A stretch of 64,000 nucleotides of DNA from Maricaulis sp048268525 (GTDB lineage: Bacteria; Pseudomonadota; Alphaproteobacteria; Caulobacterales; Maricaulaceae): positions 1 to 64,000 of the forward strand of contig NZ_JBLWVH010000014.1 of assembly GCF_048268525.1 (NCBI RefSeq). Direction: 5' to 3'. Positions 42,598 to 50,828 of the stretch are shown piece after piece. Positions within the stretch are counted from its first letter, which is position 1. Each line of letters opens with the position of its first letter. The translations under genes were made by a program, and so were the position numbers. Under the pieces are notes generated by a model, which saw only the letters and a list, made by a program, of their open reading frames with translations, was not told where the DNA came from and searched no databases.

Positions 42598-43821
42598 ATG
42601 GATTACCAATCCGCGTTTCAGGATGCTGTCCGCCGCGTCAAGGCGGAAGGGCGCTATCGAGTCTTTGCGGACCTTTTGCGTCGCAAGGGTGAGTTTCCTG
42701 TCGCGCGCTGGCGATCTGAAGAGGGCAAGGTCCGTGATGTCACGGTCTGGTGTTCCAACGACTATCTCGGCATGGGGCAATTGCCCTGCGTCGTGGAGTC
42801 GATGAAGAAAGCCATCGATGATGTGGGCTCGGGTGCCGGCGGCACGCGCAACATCTCCGGTACCACGCATTACCATGTCGAGCTTGAGCGTTCGCTCGCC
42901 GACCTGCACCAGAAAGAGTCTGCGCTGCTCTTCACCTCCGGCTATATTGCCAATGAGGCGACGCTGGCGACGCTCGGCAAGATCCTGCCCGGCCTGATCA
43001 TGTTCTCCGACGAGCTGAACCACGCCTCGATGATCGAGGGCGTGAAGGGGGCTCGCTGCGAAAAGCGGATCTGGCGTCACAATGACGTCGAGCACCTGGA
43101 AGAATTGCTCGCAGCGGCGCCGAAAGACGCGCCCAAGGTCATCGCCTTCGAGTCGGTCTATTCGATGGACGGTGATATCGGTCCTCTGGAAGCCGTTTGT
43201 GATCTCGCCGACAAGTATGGCGCGCTGACCTATCTCGACGAGGTCCACGCCGTGGGGCTGTATGGCCTGCGCGGCGCCGGGATCGCCGAGCGGGACGGCC
43301 TGATGGACCGGGTCGACATTATTGAAGGTACGCTGGGCAAGGCCTTCGGGGTCATGGGCGGATATATCGCGGCTGATGGCGCGATCGTCGACGCGATCCG
43401 CTCGCTGGCTCCCGGCTTCATCTTCACCACGGCATTGCCGCCAGCCCTGGCTGCAGGCGCCCGGGCCAGCGTGGAATACCTCAAGGCCGCTCATCACCTG
43501 CGCGAGCAGCATCAGGAGCGGGCCGCCAGCCTGAAGGTCAAGCTGGCCGAAGCCGGTTTCCCGGTCATGCCGTCCGAAACCCACATCGTCCCGGTCAAGG
43601 TCGGTGATCCGGTGCTTTGCAAGCGGATCTCCGACATGCTCCTTGATGAGCACGGAATCTATGTTCAGCCCATCAACTACCCGACGGTCCCCCGTGGCAC
43701 CGAACGATTGCGGCTGACGCCGACGCCGCTGCATACGGACGCAATGTTTGACCAGTTGGCCGAGGCGCTGGAAGATGTCTGGGAACGGGCAAGCGAGCAG
43801 ACCGGGGTGGCCCGGGGCTGA
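42598..43821 (+). CDS. hemA: 5-aminolevulinate synthase
   Basis: HemA (Shemin pathway, C4) joins glycine and succinyl-CoA to make ALA for heme. The 407-residue PLP enzyme has the standard alphaproteobacterial length, VWCSNDYLGMG, GSGAGGTRNISGTTHYHVELE, YLDEVHAVGLYG and the PLP lysine K248 in EGTLGKAFGVMGGY. This is class-diagnostic, since most other bacteria use glutamyl-tRNA reductase. The start MDYQSAF is the family N-terminus. A DUF6898 gene follows. Confidence 0.97.
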   Translation: MDYQSAFQDAVRRVKAEGRYRVFADLLRRKGEFPVARWRSEEGKVRDVTVWCSNDYLGMGQLPCVVESMKKAIDDVGSGAGGTRNISGTTHYHVELERSLADLHQKESALLFTSGYIANEATLATLGKILPGLIMFSDELNHASMIEGVKGARCEKRIWRHNDVEHLEELLAAAPKDAPKVIAFESVYSMDGDIGPLEAVCDLADKYGALTYLDEVHAVGLYGLRGAGIAERDGLMDRVDIIEGTLGKAFGVMGGYIAADGAIVDAIRSLAPGFIFTTALPPALAAGARASVEYLKAAHHLREQHQERAASLKVKLAEAGFPVMPSETHIVPVKVGDPVLCKRISDMLLDEHGIYVQPINYPTVPRGTERLRLTPTPLHTDAMFDQLAEALEDVWERASEQTGVARG

Positions 43822-43851
43822 TCGTCAGCAGCCCGGATCCCGAGGTGACCA

Positions 43852-44079
43852 ATGCCCGGCGAAATCTTCGTCGAAATCCAGAAAGTCGGAAACGCCTTGC
43901 GCGTCGCCGCCATCGATGGCGCGACGGCTGAAGAAGTGGTGTTTCAGGTTCCGGCCCGGACACCCCGCGCTGATATAGACACCCTGGCCCGCGCCAAGCT
44001 GGCCTGGAAACTCAAGCGGGCGGCTGCCAACGAGAAACGGCCGGACACAAGGCCCGGCCGTCGAGGTATCGAAGTCTAG
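43852..44079 (+). CDS. Small DUF6898 family protein
   Basis: A 75-residue protein beginning MPGEIFVEIQKVGNALRVAAIDG, with EVVFQVPARTPRADID and a basic Arg/Lys-rich C-terminus. It matches the small DUF6898 family of alphaproteobacteria, which lacks a known function. It is 30 bases after hemA and may be co-transcribed. It ends 11 bases before the convergent mucR gene. Confidence 0.8.
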   Translation: MPGEIFVEIQKVGNALRVAAIDGATAEEVVFQVPARTPRADIDTLARAKLAWKLKRAAANEKRPDTRPGRRGIEV

Positions 44080-44090
44080 TCAGGTCGAAC

Positions 44091-44513
44091 TTAGCCGTCC
44101 TTCTTGCCGCGGCCCAGACCGATGTCCTTGGCGAATTGTGACCGCTTGCGCGAGTAAGCCGGGGCCACCATCGGATAATCGGATGGCAGGTTCCATTTGC
44201 GGCGGTAATCGTCTGGCGACATGTTGTATTGCGAGCGCAGGTAGCGCTTCAGCATCTTCAACTTCTTGCCGTCTTCCAGGCAGACGATGTAGTCGTCGGC
44301 GACTGATTTGGAGAGCGCCACGGCAGGCTTGGTCTTCGGTTCCGGCTTGATCTCGGACTCGGAGACTTCCTTCATTGTCGCATGAACTGACCGGATGAGA
44401 TCCGGCACATTGTCGGCCGGCATGGAGTTGTGTGAGAGATAGGATGCCACGACATCTGTCGTCATCCGCAGCAATTCTTCCTTGTCGATATCGGGGAGCA
44501 TGTCATCGGCCAT
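44091..44513 (-). CDS. MucR/Ros family transcriptional regulator, zinc ligands altered
   Basis: A 140-residue global regulator of the MucR/Ros type, with an N-terminal oligomerisation part and a C-terminal Ros-like finger followed by KWNLPSDYPMVAPAYSRKRSQFAKDIGLGR. In the finger the Cys (C78) and Asp (D81) remain in VCLEDGKK, but the two His ligands of the H-x3-H motif are Tyr91 and Gln95 (KRYLRSQY). Zinc binding as in Ros is therefore unlikely, although some MucR-like proteins are reported to fold without zinc. Targets may include surface and cell-cycle genes. Confidence 0.92.
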   Translation of the reverse strand: MADDMLPDIDKEELLRMTTDVVASYLSHNSMPADNVPDLIRSVHATMKEVSESEIKPEPKTKPAVALSKSVADDYIVCLEDGKKLKMLKRYLRSQYNMSPDDYRRKWNLPSDYPMVAPAYSRKRSQFAKDIGLGRGKKDG

Positions 44514-44784
44514 CGGGCAAACCTTTCGGGAAACGCTGTCTTGTTACTGTCACAGGTGGTGACTTCATTGATTATTGCAACATCAGATCGATATTATGTG
44601 TCGATCTTGAGTTCAAGTGTGGAAAGTTGAATATATTTGGTTCGCAGCAGCGCAGTCTGAAATTGGCAAATAAACGCATCGGCCCCCGGCGCTGGCCAGA
44701 TCTATCTGCGCGCGGGCCAATTGTCCGCTTGCCCCGCCTCGAGCAGCACCTTATCAAACGGGTCAAAATACCTGAGGATGCGTC
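44514..44784. other. Intergenic region between mucR and glyA
   Basis: These 271 bases form a divergent regulatory gap. No gene is visible. The first half is markedly A/T-rich (around 44560-44640) and is a plausible promoter region for both genes and a place where MucR could act on its own gene. I saw no riboswitch that I can support. Confidence 0.45.
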
Positions 44785-46092
44785 ATGCCTGATACCCAGA
44801 TCGAAGCCGGAAACGACAGCCCTTTCTTCACACGCTCCATTGTCGAGAGTGATCGTGAGGTGGCCCATGCCATCCATGAGGAAATCCAGCGTCAGCAAAG
44901 CCAGATCGAGCTGATTGCTTCGGAGAACATCGTCTCCCGGGCCGTTCTGGAAGCACAGGGTTCGCCGCTGACCAATAAATATGCCGAGGGCTATCCCGGT
45001 CGCCGCTACTATGGCGGCTGCGAACACGTCGATGTCGTCGAAACCCTCGCGATCGAGCGTGCCAAGGCGCTGTTTGGCGCCCAGTACGCAAATGTCCAGC
45101 CCAATTCGGGCAGCCAGGCCAATCAGGGCGTCTTTCTCGCCCTTCTGAAGCCGGGCGACACGATCCTGGGCATGTCGCTCGACGCCGGCGGTCACCTGAC
45201 CCATGGCGCGCGGCCCAACATGTCCGGCAAATGGTTCAAGGCTGAAAGTTACGGCGTTCGCGAGAGCGACGCCCGGATCGACTATGACGCCGTGCGCGCC
45301 AAGGCGTTGGAAGTCCGGCCCCAATTGATCATCGCCGGCGGCTCCGCCTATCCGCGCGAAATCGACTTTGCCGAATTCCGCAAGATTGCTGATGAGGTAG
45401 GGGCCTATTTCATGGTCGACATGGCGCATGTCGCCGGGCTCGTCGCGGGCGGTGTCTATCCCAATCCGATGCCGCACGCGCATGTCTGTACGACGACCAC
45501 GCACAAGACCCTTCGCGGCCCCCGTGGCGGCATGATCCTCTCCAACGATCCTGACCTGGGCAAGAAATTCAACTCGGCCATTTTCCCGGGTCTCCAGGGC
45601 GGCCCGCTGATGCATGTGATCGCCGGCAAGGCAGTGGCCTTTGGTGAGGCGCTGCAGCCTGAATTCAAGGACTATGTTGCCCGTGTGGTGGCCAACTGCC
45701 AGGCCTTGTCCAAGGCCATAACCGATGGTGGCTATGCGATTGTGTCCGGCGGTACTGACAGCCATCTCGCGCTGGTCGACCTCCGCCCGAAAGGGTTGAA
45801 GGGCAATTCGGCCGAGCAGGCCCTTGAGCGTGCTTACATCACCTGCAACAAGAACGGCGTCCCCTTCGACCCCGAGAAACCGACCGTGACCTCCGGCCTT
45901 CGGGTCGGTTCGCCGGCAGCGACTACACGAGGCTTTGGCGAGGCGGAGTTTACGCTGGTCGGCGAGTTGATGGTCAAGGTGCTCGACGCGCTCGTTGACC
46001 AGCCCGATGGCAACGCCGAAGTCGAGGCGGAAGTCCGTGAGACGGTGAAGGCTCTGACAGCCCGCTTCCCCATCTATCCCGAACTGGCCTAA
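44785..46092 (+). CDS. glyA: Serine hydroxymethyltransferase
   Basis: GlyA converts serine and tetrahydrofolate to glycine and methylene-THF. The 435-residue PLP enzyme shows IASENIVSRAVLEAQGS, YGGCEHVDVVE, SGSQANQGV and the PLP lysine K241 in CTTTTHKTLRGPRGG. The N-terminal extension of about ten residues relative to E. coli is usual in this class. nrdR follows after 9 bases, a conserved alphaproteobacterial order. Nothing is unusual in the active site. Confidence 0.97.
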   Translation: MPDTQIEAGNDSPFFTRSIVESDREVAHAIHEEIQRQQSQIELIASENIVSRAVLEAQGSPLTNKYAEGYPGRRYYGGCEHVDVVETLAIERAKALFGAQYANVQPNSGSQANQGVFLALLKPGDTILGMSLDAGGHLTHGARPNMSGKWFKAESYGVRESDARIDYDAVRAKALEVRPQLIIAGGSAYPREIDFAEFRKIADEVGAYFMVDMAHVAGLVAGGVYPNPMPHAHVCTTTTHKTLRGPRGGMILSNDPDLGKKFNSAIFPGLQGGPLMHVIAGKAVAFGEALQPEFKDYVARVVANCQALSKAITDGGYAIVSGGTDSHLALVDLRPKGLKGNSAEQALERAYITCNKNGVPFDPEKPTVTSGLRVGSPAATTRGFGEAEFTLVGELMVKVLDALVDQPDGNAEVEAEVRETVKALTARFPIYPELA

Positions 46093-46101
46093 GATACCCG
46101 A

Positions 46102-46587
46102 ATGCGTTGTCCTTTTTGCGGTCATCCCGACACCCAGGTCAAAGATTCCCGTCCAGCCGAGGACGGGAACGCCATCCGTCGCCGGCGGCAATGTCCGTCG
46201 TGCTCAGCTCGTTTCACCACGTTTGAGCGCGTGCAATTGCGCGAACTGACGGTGATGAAGAAGTCGGGGAGGCGGGTGTCGTTCGACCGTGACAAGCTCA
46301 ATCGTTCGATCCAGCTCGCCATGCAGAAACGCAATATCGAGCCGGACCGGATCGACCAGATGATTTCCGGCATTGTCCGCCGTCTGGAATCGACCGGCGA
46401 GACCGACGTGACCTCCGACCGTGTCGGTGAGCTGGTGATGGAGGGATTGAAGAATCTCGATGCCGTCGCCTATGTCCGCTACGCCTCGGTGTACAAGGAT
46501 TTCCACAAGGTCGAGGATTTCCGCGAATTCATCACCGATGAAGCGCTCACAGCCCATTTCGGTGGCCGCGAAGACGACGACGGATGA
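46102..46587 (+). CDS. nrdR: Transcriptional repressor NrdR
   Basis: NrdR represses ribonucleotide reductase genes in response to bound ATP/dATP. The 161-residue protein has the zinc ribbon with CPFC (3-6) and CPSC (31-34), and an ATP-cone with VMKKSGRRVSFDRDKL and VAYVRYASVYKDF. It sits between glyA and the riboflavin genes, overlapping the reductase by ATGA. Length and motifs are standard. Confidence 0.97.
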   Translation: MRCPFCGHPDTQVKDSRPAEDGNAIRRRRQCPSCSARFTTFERVQLRELTVMKKSGRRVSFDRDKLNRSIQLAMQKRNIEPDRIDQMISGIVRRLESTGETDVTSDRVGELVMEGLKNLDAVAYVRYASVYKDFHKVEDFREFITDEALTAHFGGREDDDG

Positions 46588-47159
46588 GCGGGACGGCGAG
46601 TCCGCGTGTCACTCTGAAGCTTGCCACGTCGCTCGACGGAAAAATCGCGCTGTCCAATGGCGCCTCGCAATGGATAACCGGTCGGGAAAGCCGTGCGGTC
46701 GTTCATCGCATGCGGGCCGCCCATGATGCGATCCTGACAGGGATCGGCACCATTCTGGCCGATGATCCGATGCTCACCGCGCGTCCTGAAGGCGGCTGCG
46801 AGCGGCAGCCCGACGTGATCGTCATGGACAGCCAGGGCCGGACCCCGGCCTCGGCGCAAGTGTTCAAGGGCGGTGATCGCGCAGTGACGCTGATCCCGCA
46901 TCGTGACTTGGTCCGGGCCATGGCCGGGTATGAGCGGGTGATGGTCGAAGCCGGCGCGCAGATTGCCGCCGCCGCAATTGCCGCTGACCTTGTCGACCGG
47001 ATCGAATGGTTCCGGGCGCCGGTACTGCTGGGCGGCGATGGATTGCCGGTTCTTGCAGCGCTAGGCCTTGAGACGCTGGACAAGGCGCCCATCTTCAGTC
47101 GGACGGGCGTGGTTGAACGTGGTGCCGACCTGCAGGAAACGTACGAACGGATTCGCTGA
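46584..47159 (+). CDS. RibD reductase domain only (5-amino-6-(5-phosphoribosylamino)uracil reductase)
   Basis: This 191-residue protein corresponds to the C-terminal half of RibD: RVTLKLATSLDGKIALSNGASQWITGRESR, AHDAILTGIGTILADDPMLTAR and the closing VLLGGDGLPVLAALG. It would reduce the ribosylamino-uracil intermediate with NADPH. The N-terminal deaminase, with its HAE and PCxxxG...C zinc motifs, is absent; NrdR ends four bases inside the start, so no deaminase is encoded before it. The deaminase step must be supplied by another gene. The reductase motifs are otherwise intact. Confidence 0.88.
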   Translation: MSGTASPRVTLKLATSLDGKIALSNGASQWITGRESRAVVHRMRAAHDAILTGIGTILADDPMLTARPEGGCERQPDVIVMDSQGRTPASAQVFKGGDRAVTLIPHRDLVRAMAGYERVMVEAGAQIAAAAIAADLVDRIEWFRAPVLLGGDGLPVLAALGLETLDKAPIFSRTGVVERGADLQETYERIR

Positions 47160-47764
47160 TGTTTACCGGAATAGTGACAGCCAGGGGCCGGGTTCGTTCG
47201 ATCCGCGGAGAGACCATGCGGCGGTTCGAGATCGAAGCCCCCTATGATCCCGACGGGATCGCGCTGGGCGCGTCGATCGCCCATGCTGGTGCCTGTCTGA
47301 CAGTCGTCGAAAAACACCGTCTGGGTGATGGATGCTGGTACGCAGTCGAGGTCTCGCCCGAGACACTCGCACTGACCACGCTTGGTCGCTGGAGCGAGGG
47401 CGATGCCGTCAATTTGGAGCGCGCGCTGGCACTCGGCGCAGAGCTGGGCGGTCATCTGGTGACCGGACATGTTGACGGGATTGGCGAGCTCGTGGAACGC
47501 CGCGATGACGGCGAGTGGATTGTGCTGACCGTGAAGCCACCGGCATCGCTCAACAAATTCATCGCCAGAAAGGGTTCGATCACGGTCGATGGCGTGTCGC
47601 TGACCGTCAATGGCGTGACAGACGAGACCTTCGACCTGATGATCATTCCCCATACCGCCGACGTCACGACGCTGGGCGCGCTGCAAATTGGCGCACACGT
47701 CAATCTTGAGGTTGACCTCATGGCGCGCTACGCCGCCCGTCTGAGCGAATTCTCGCCGACCTGA
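47159..47764 (+). CDS. ribE: Riboflavin synthase alpha subunit
   Basis: This enzyme dismutates two lumazine molecules to riboflavin plus the pyrimidine substrate. The 201-residue protein has two repeated lumazine-binding domains: MFTGIVTARGRVRSI, GACLTVVE, VNLERALALGAELGGHLVTGHVDGIG, then SITVDGVSLTVNGVTDETFDLMIIPHT. Its ATG overlaps the RibD reductase stop (TGATG). The ribBX gene follows after 15 bases. Confidence 0.95.
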   Translation: MFTGIVTARGRVRSIRGETMRRFEIEAPYDPDGIALGASIAHAGACLTVVEKHRLGDGCWYAVEVSPETLALTTLGRWSEGDAVNLERALALGAELGGHLVTGHVDGIGELVERRDDGEWIVLTVKPPASLNKFIARKGSITVDGVSLTVNGVTDETFDLMIIPHTADVTTLGALQIGAHVNLEVDLMARYAARLSEFSPT

Positions 47765-47779
47765 TTTCTGGAGACGCGC

Positions 47780-48901
47780 GTGAGCGACATCCCACTTTCC
47801 CCCATCGAGGACGTCATCGAGGATGCGCGCAACGGGCGCATGTTCATCCTGGTCGATGCCGAGGACCGCGAGAATGAGGGCGATCTCGTCATCCCCGCGA
47901 AATTCGCCACACCGGACGCGGTCAATTTCATGGCCAAGCATGGTCGCGGCTTGATCTGCCTGGCGATGAGCCAGGAGCGGGTCGAACAGCTCGATCTCAA
48001 ATTGATGTCCAGCGACAATCGCTCGCGCCACCAGACTGCCTTCACCACCTCGATCGAAGCACGAGAAGGCGTCACCACCGGCATTTCGGCCCACGACCGG
48101 GCCCGCACCATCGAGGTCGCGACGGACCCATCCAAGGGCGCCGATGATATCGCGACGCCGGGCCATGTCTTCCCGCTGGTCGCCCGCGATGGCGGCGTGC
48201 TGGTCCGGGCCGGTCACACCGAGGCCTCGGTCGATGTCGCGAGGCTGGCCGGTGCCGGCTCGGCCGGTGTGATCTGCGAGATCATGAATGAAGACGGCTC
48301 GATGGCGCGCCTGCCGGATCTGGTCGCCTTTGCCCAGCTTCACGGTCTGAAGATCGGCACGATTGCCGACCTGATCGCCTATCGCCGCAAGAATGACCGT
48401 TTCATCGAACGCCGGATCGAGAGCGAGTTCTCATCGCAATTCGGTGGCCCGTTCAAACTGTTCGTCTTCCGTAACACGCTGGATGGATCCGAGCATGTGG
48501 CCCTGGTCAAGGGGCAGCCGAACGCGTCCGAGCCAACCACCGTGCGCATGCACAAGGTCAGCTTCGTTGACGATGTCCTGCACGAAAGCGGACCGCGCGG
48601 TGCCCTCGTCGAGGCCGGAATCCGCGCGATCTCCGAGGCTGGCGGGCCGGCGGTGATGGTCTTCATCCGTGAGACCTCCCACACCGCCATCATGGAGCGT
48701 CTCGGCGCTCATCCTGTTCTGCCCCAGGACGAGCGTGAAGCCCGGCGCTTGCGGGAATATGGAGTCGGTGCGCAAATCCTGCTGGACTTGGGTGTGCGCG
48801 ACATGGTGCTCCTGTCCACCAAGCCTCAGACGATTGTCGGCCTGGAAGGGTATGGTCTCTCAATCCGCGAAGAGCGGCATTTTCCGGAGGGTGACGCATG
48901 A
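47780..48901 (+). CDS. ribB: DHBP synthase with degenerate GTP cyclohydrolase II domain (RibBX)
   Basis: The N-terminal 205 residues are 3,4-dihydroxy-2-butanone 4-phosphate synthase: DAEDRENEGDLVIPA, RHQTAFTTSIEAREGVTTGISAHDR and GHVFPLVARDGGVLVRAGHTEA. The C-terminal part is RibA-like but lacks the CxxGDxxxSxxCDC zinc cysteines; the equivalent stretch is HKVSFVDDVLHESGPRGALV, with no cysteine. So only the DHBP activity is expected, the arrangement called RibBX in other proteobacteria. The start is GTG at 47780 behind GGAG. It overlaps ribH by four bases. Confidence 0.9.
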   Translation: MSDIPLSPIEDVIEDARNGRMFILVDAEDRENEGDLVIPAKFATPDAVNFMAKHGRGLICLAMSQERVEQLDLKLMSSDNRSRHQTAFTTSIEAREGVTTGISAHDRARTIEVATDPSKGADDIATPGHVFPLVARDGGVLVRAGHTEASVDVARLAGAGSAGVICEIMNEDGSMARLPDLVAFAQLHGLKIGTIADLIAYRRKNDRFIERRIESEFSSQFGGPFKLFVFRNTLDGSEHVALVKGQPNASEPTTVRMHKVSFVDDVLHESGPRGALVEAGIRAISEAGGPAVMVFIRETSHTAIMERLGAHPVLPQDEREARRLREYGVGAQILLDLGVRDMVLLSTKPQTIVGLEGYGLSIREERHFPEGDA

Positions 48902-49326
48902 GCGCGCCGAAATATCTCATCATCGCGGGGACGTTTTATCGCGACATCGCCGATGGCCTGATAAAGGGCGCCAGCGAGGCTATCGAGGCCAAGGGCTTCG
49001 CCTTCGACATCGTCGAGGTCCCGGGCGCACTGGAAATTCCGGGCACGATCGCCCAGGCCGAAAAGGCTGGCGCCGGGTATGATGGCTATGTCGCTTTGGG
49101 ATGTGTCATTCGTGGCGAGACCACCCATTACGACTATGTCTGCGGTGAGTCGGCTCGTGGAATCATGGATTTGAACCTGCAGGCGATCCCGGTCGGCAAT
49201 GGTATCCTGACCGTCGAGAACCGCGCTCAGGCCTTGAAGCGGGCGATCGACAATAATAAGGGCGCGGATGCAGCGAATGCGGCGATGATGCTGATCGAGC
49301 TGCGCAACCGGTTCAGGAGCGCATGA
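48898..49326 (+). CDS. ribH: 6,7-dimethyl-8-ribityllumazine synthase
   Basis: RibH condenses the pyrimidine intermediate with DHBP to lumazine. The 142-residue protein shows IIAGTFYRDIADGLIKGA, VEVPGALEIPGTIAQ, ALGCVIRGETTHYDYVC, GNGILTVENRAQALKRA, all standard. It is ATGA-coupled to ribBX and overlaps nusB by ATGA, so translation passes from riboflavin to transcription-antitermination genes. Length is normal. Confidence 0.96.
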   Translation: MSAPKYLIIAGTFYRDIADGLIKGASEAIEAKGFAFDIVEVPGALEIPGTIAQAEKAGAGYDGYVALGCVIRGETTHYDYVCGESARGIMDLNLQAIPVGNGILTVENRAQALKRAIDNNKGADAANAAMMLIELRNRFRSA

Positions 49327-49811
49327 GCATGGCCACTGCCAGCAAGGAATCACCATCTGAAAACCGAGCCCGTCTGCGGCGTGCTGCGCGGCTGTCTGCC
49401 GTTCAGGCCCTGTATCAGATGGAGATCGGTGGCCTTGGCGCCAGCGCCGTCATCCGCGAGTTTCGCGAACACCGTTTCGGCGCCAATGATGAGGCGCCGG
49501 AGTTCGTCGAGGCCGATGAAGACTTCTTTGAGAGCCTGGTTGCCGGGGTGGTCGAGCGTCAGGCCGATGTCGACCCGGCGATGGATGCGCTGCTGGCTGA
49601 CAAGTGGCGGCTCGAACGTCTGGATGCGACTGTGCGCGCCATCCTGCGCGTTGGCGGGTTCGAACTGCTCTATCGCAAGGATGTGCCGGCCCGCGTGGTG
49701 ATCGACGAATATATCGAAGTCGCCAATGCCTTCTTCGAGGGCGCAGAGCCGAAATTCATCAATGCGGCCTTTGATCGCTGCGCACGTGGCGCCCGTCCGG
49801 ACGAATTCTAG
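49323..49811 (+). CDS. nusB: Transcription antitermination protein NusB
   Basis: NusB binds boxA RNA with NusE for rRNA antitermination. The 162-residue all-helical protein has RRAARLSAVQALYQMEIGG and the C-terminal VPARVVIDEYIEVANAFFEGAEPKFINAAFDRCAR. The opening MSMATASKESPSENRARL adds a short basic lead usual in the class. It follows ribH with a four-base overlap and precedes thiL by three bases. Confidence 0.95.
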   Translation: MSMATASKESPSENRARLRRAARLSAVQALYQMEIGGLGASAVIREFREHRFGANDEAPEFVEADEDFFESLVAGVVERQADVDPAMDALLADKWRLERLDATVRAILRVGGFELLYRKDVPARVVIDEYIEVANAFFEGAEPKFINAAFDRCARGARPDEF

Positions 49812-49814
49812 GCG

Positions 49815-50789
49815 ATGGCCGGGGACGGCGAATTTGATTTCATCCGCAATCAGCTCCTGCCGCTGACAGAGGGCGATCCGGCCGCGCTTGGCCTCGCCGA
49901 CGATGCCGCCTTGCTGCCGCCCGGGCCAGGCCGGGAAATGGTGCTGGCCTGCGACAGCCTGGTCGCCGGCGTCCATTTTCTCGACAGTGATGAGCCTGCC
50001 GTGGTTGCCGCGCGTGCCCTGCGGTCCAATCTTTCGGATCTTGCCGCGATGGGGGCCCGGCCACGGGCCTATCTGGCGGCGATTGCCTGGCCGGACGTGC
50101 TGGGTGCGGATTGGCGCGAGGCCTTCGTGCGGGCGCTTCATCGCGAGCAATCCCTGTTCGGTCTGACCCTGATCGGCGGCGACACCACGTCGACCCCTGG
50201 ACCTTTGACCCTGTCGCTGACCCTGGTCGGGCAAGTCGCGACCGGCACCGCCCTTCGCCGGTCCGGGGCCATGCCCGGTGATGATGTCTGGGTCTCGGGA
50301 GTGATCGGAGATGGCGTGCTTGGCCTGAATTCGGCGCGCAGTGGCGCCGGGGTGCTGACGGGAGCGCTTGCCGGGGCGTTGTCGCGCTATCAGTCGCCCG
50401 AGCCGCGGCTGGCTTTGGGGCAGGGCTTGCGCGGTCTCGCCAGCGCAGCAATTGATGTGTCGGACGGTTTGCTGGCTGACGCCGGACACATCGCATCGGC
50501 GAGCCGATGCTGTCTCGCGCTCGATGTCGATGCCGTGCCCGTATCGCCGACAGCCACAGCCTGGTTGTCGGCGGGCGGCAGTCTGGAGACCTTGGTCACC
50601 GGCGGCGATGATTACGAGCTCCTGTTCACGGCGCCCGCTGACGGTCGCGACAGGGTTGAGGCCCTGGGCGAAGCCGGGGATGTGCCTCTGACGCGCATCG
50701 GGGCGGTGCAGCCAGGCGAGGGCGTGCAGGCCCGATATCATGATGGCCGCCTGATGCAGCCCGCGCGGGCCGGATTTACGCATTTTTGA
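49815..50789 (+). CDS. thiL: Thiamine-monophosphate kinase
   Basis: ThiL phosphorylates thiamine monophosphate to the active diphosphate. The 324-residue protein of the PurM/ThiL fold begins GEFDFIRNQLLPL and has LADDAALLP, ARALRSNLSDLAAMGARP, LIGGDTTSTPGPL, AAIDVSDGLLADAGHIA and TGGDDYELLFTAP, the Mg-ATP ligands of the family. It is three bases after nusB. No TPP riboswitch is present upstream, in keeping with its salvage role. Confidence 0.95.
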   Translation: MAGDGEFDFIRNQLLPLTEGDPAALGLADDAALLPPGPGREMVLACDSLVAGVHFLDSDEPAVVAARALRSNLSDLAAMGARPRAYLAAIAWPDVLGADWREAFVRALHREQSLFGLTLIGGDTTSTPGPLTLSLTLVGQVATGTALRRSGAMPGDDVWVSGVIGDGVLGLNSARSGAGVLTGALAGALSRYQSPEPRLALGQGLRGLASAAIDVSDGLLADAGHIASASRCCLALDVDAVPVSPTATAWLSAGGSLETLVTGGDDYELLFTAPADGRDRVEALGEAGDVPLTRIGAVQPGEGVQARYHDGRLMQPARAGFTHF

Positions 50790-50828
50790 GGCAATCCTGT
50801 CAGTCTCTGCGCTGATTGAGAGGCTGTC

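Noticed and set aside
44037..44061. acggccgg/ccggccgt hairpin near the end of the DUF6898 gene
   Set aside because: It lies within the coding region and has no T-tract, so it was not called as a terminator.
44572..46191. 539-codon antisense open frame over glyA
   Set aside because: GlyA is certain on the plus strand; the antisense frame shows no family motifs and results from high GC at third positions.
46703..48343. 546-codon antisense open frame across the rib genes
   Set aside because: It overlaps three genes with catalytic motifs and has no start signal or recognisable domain.
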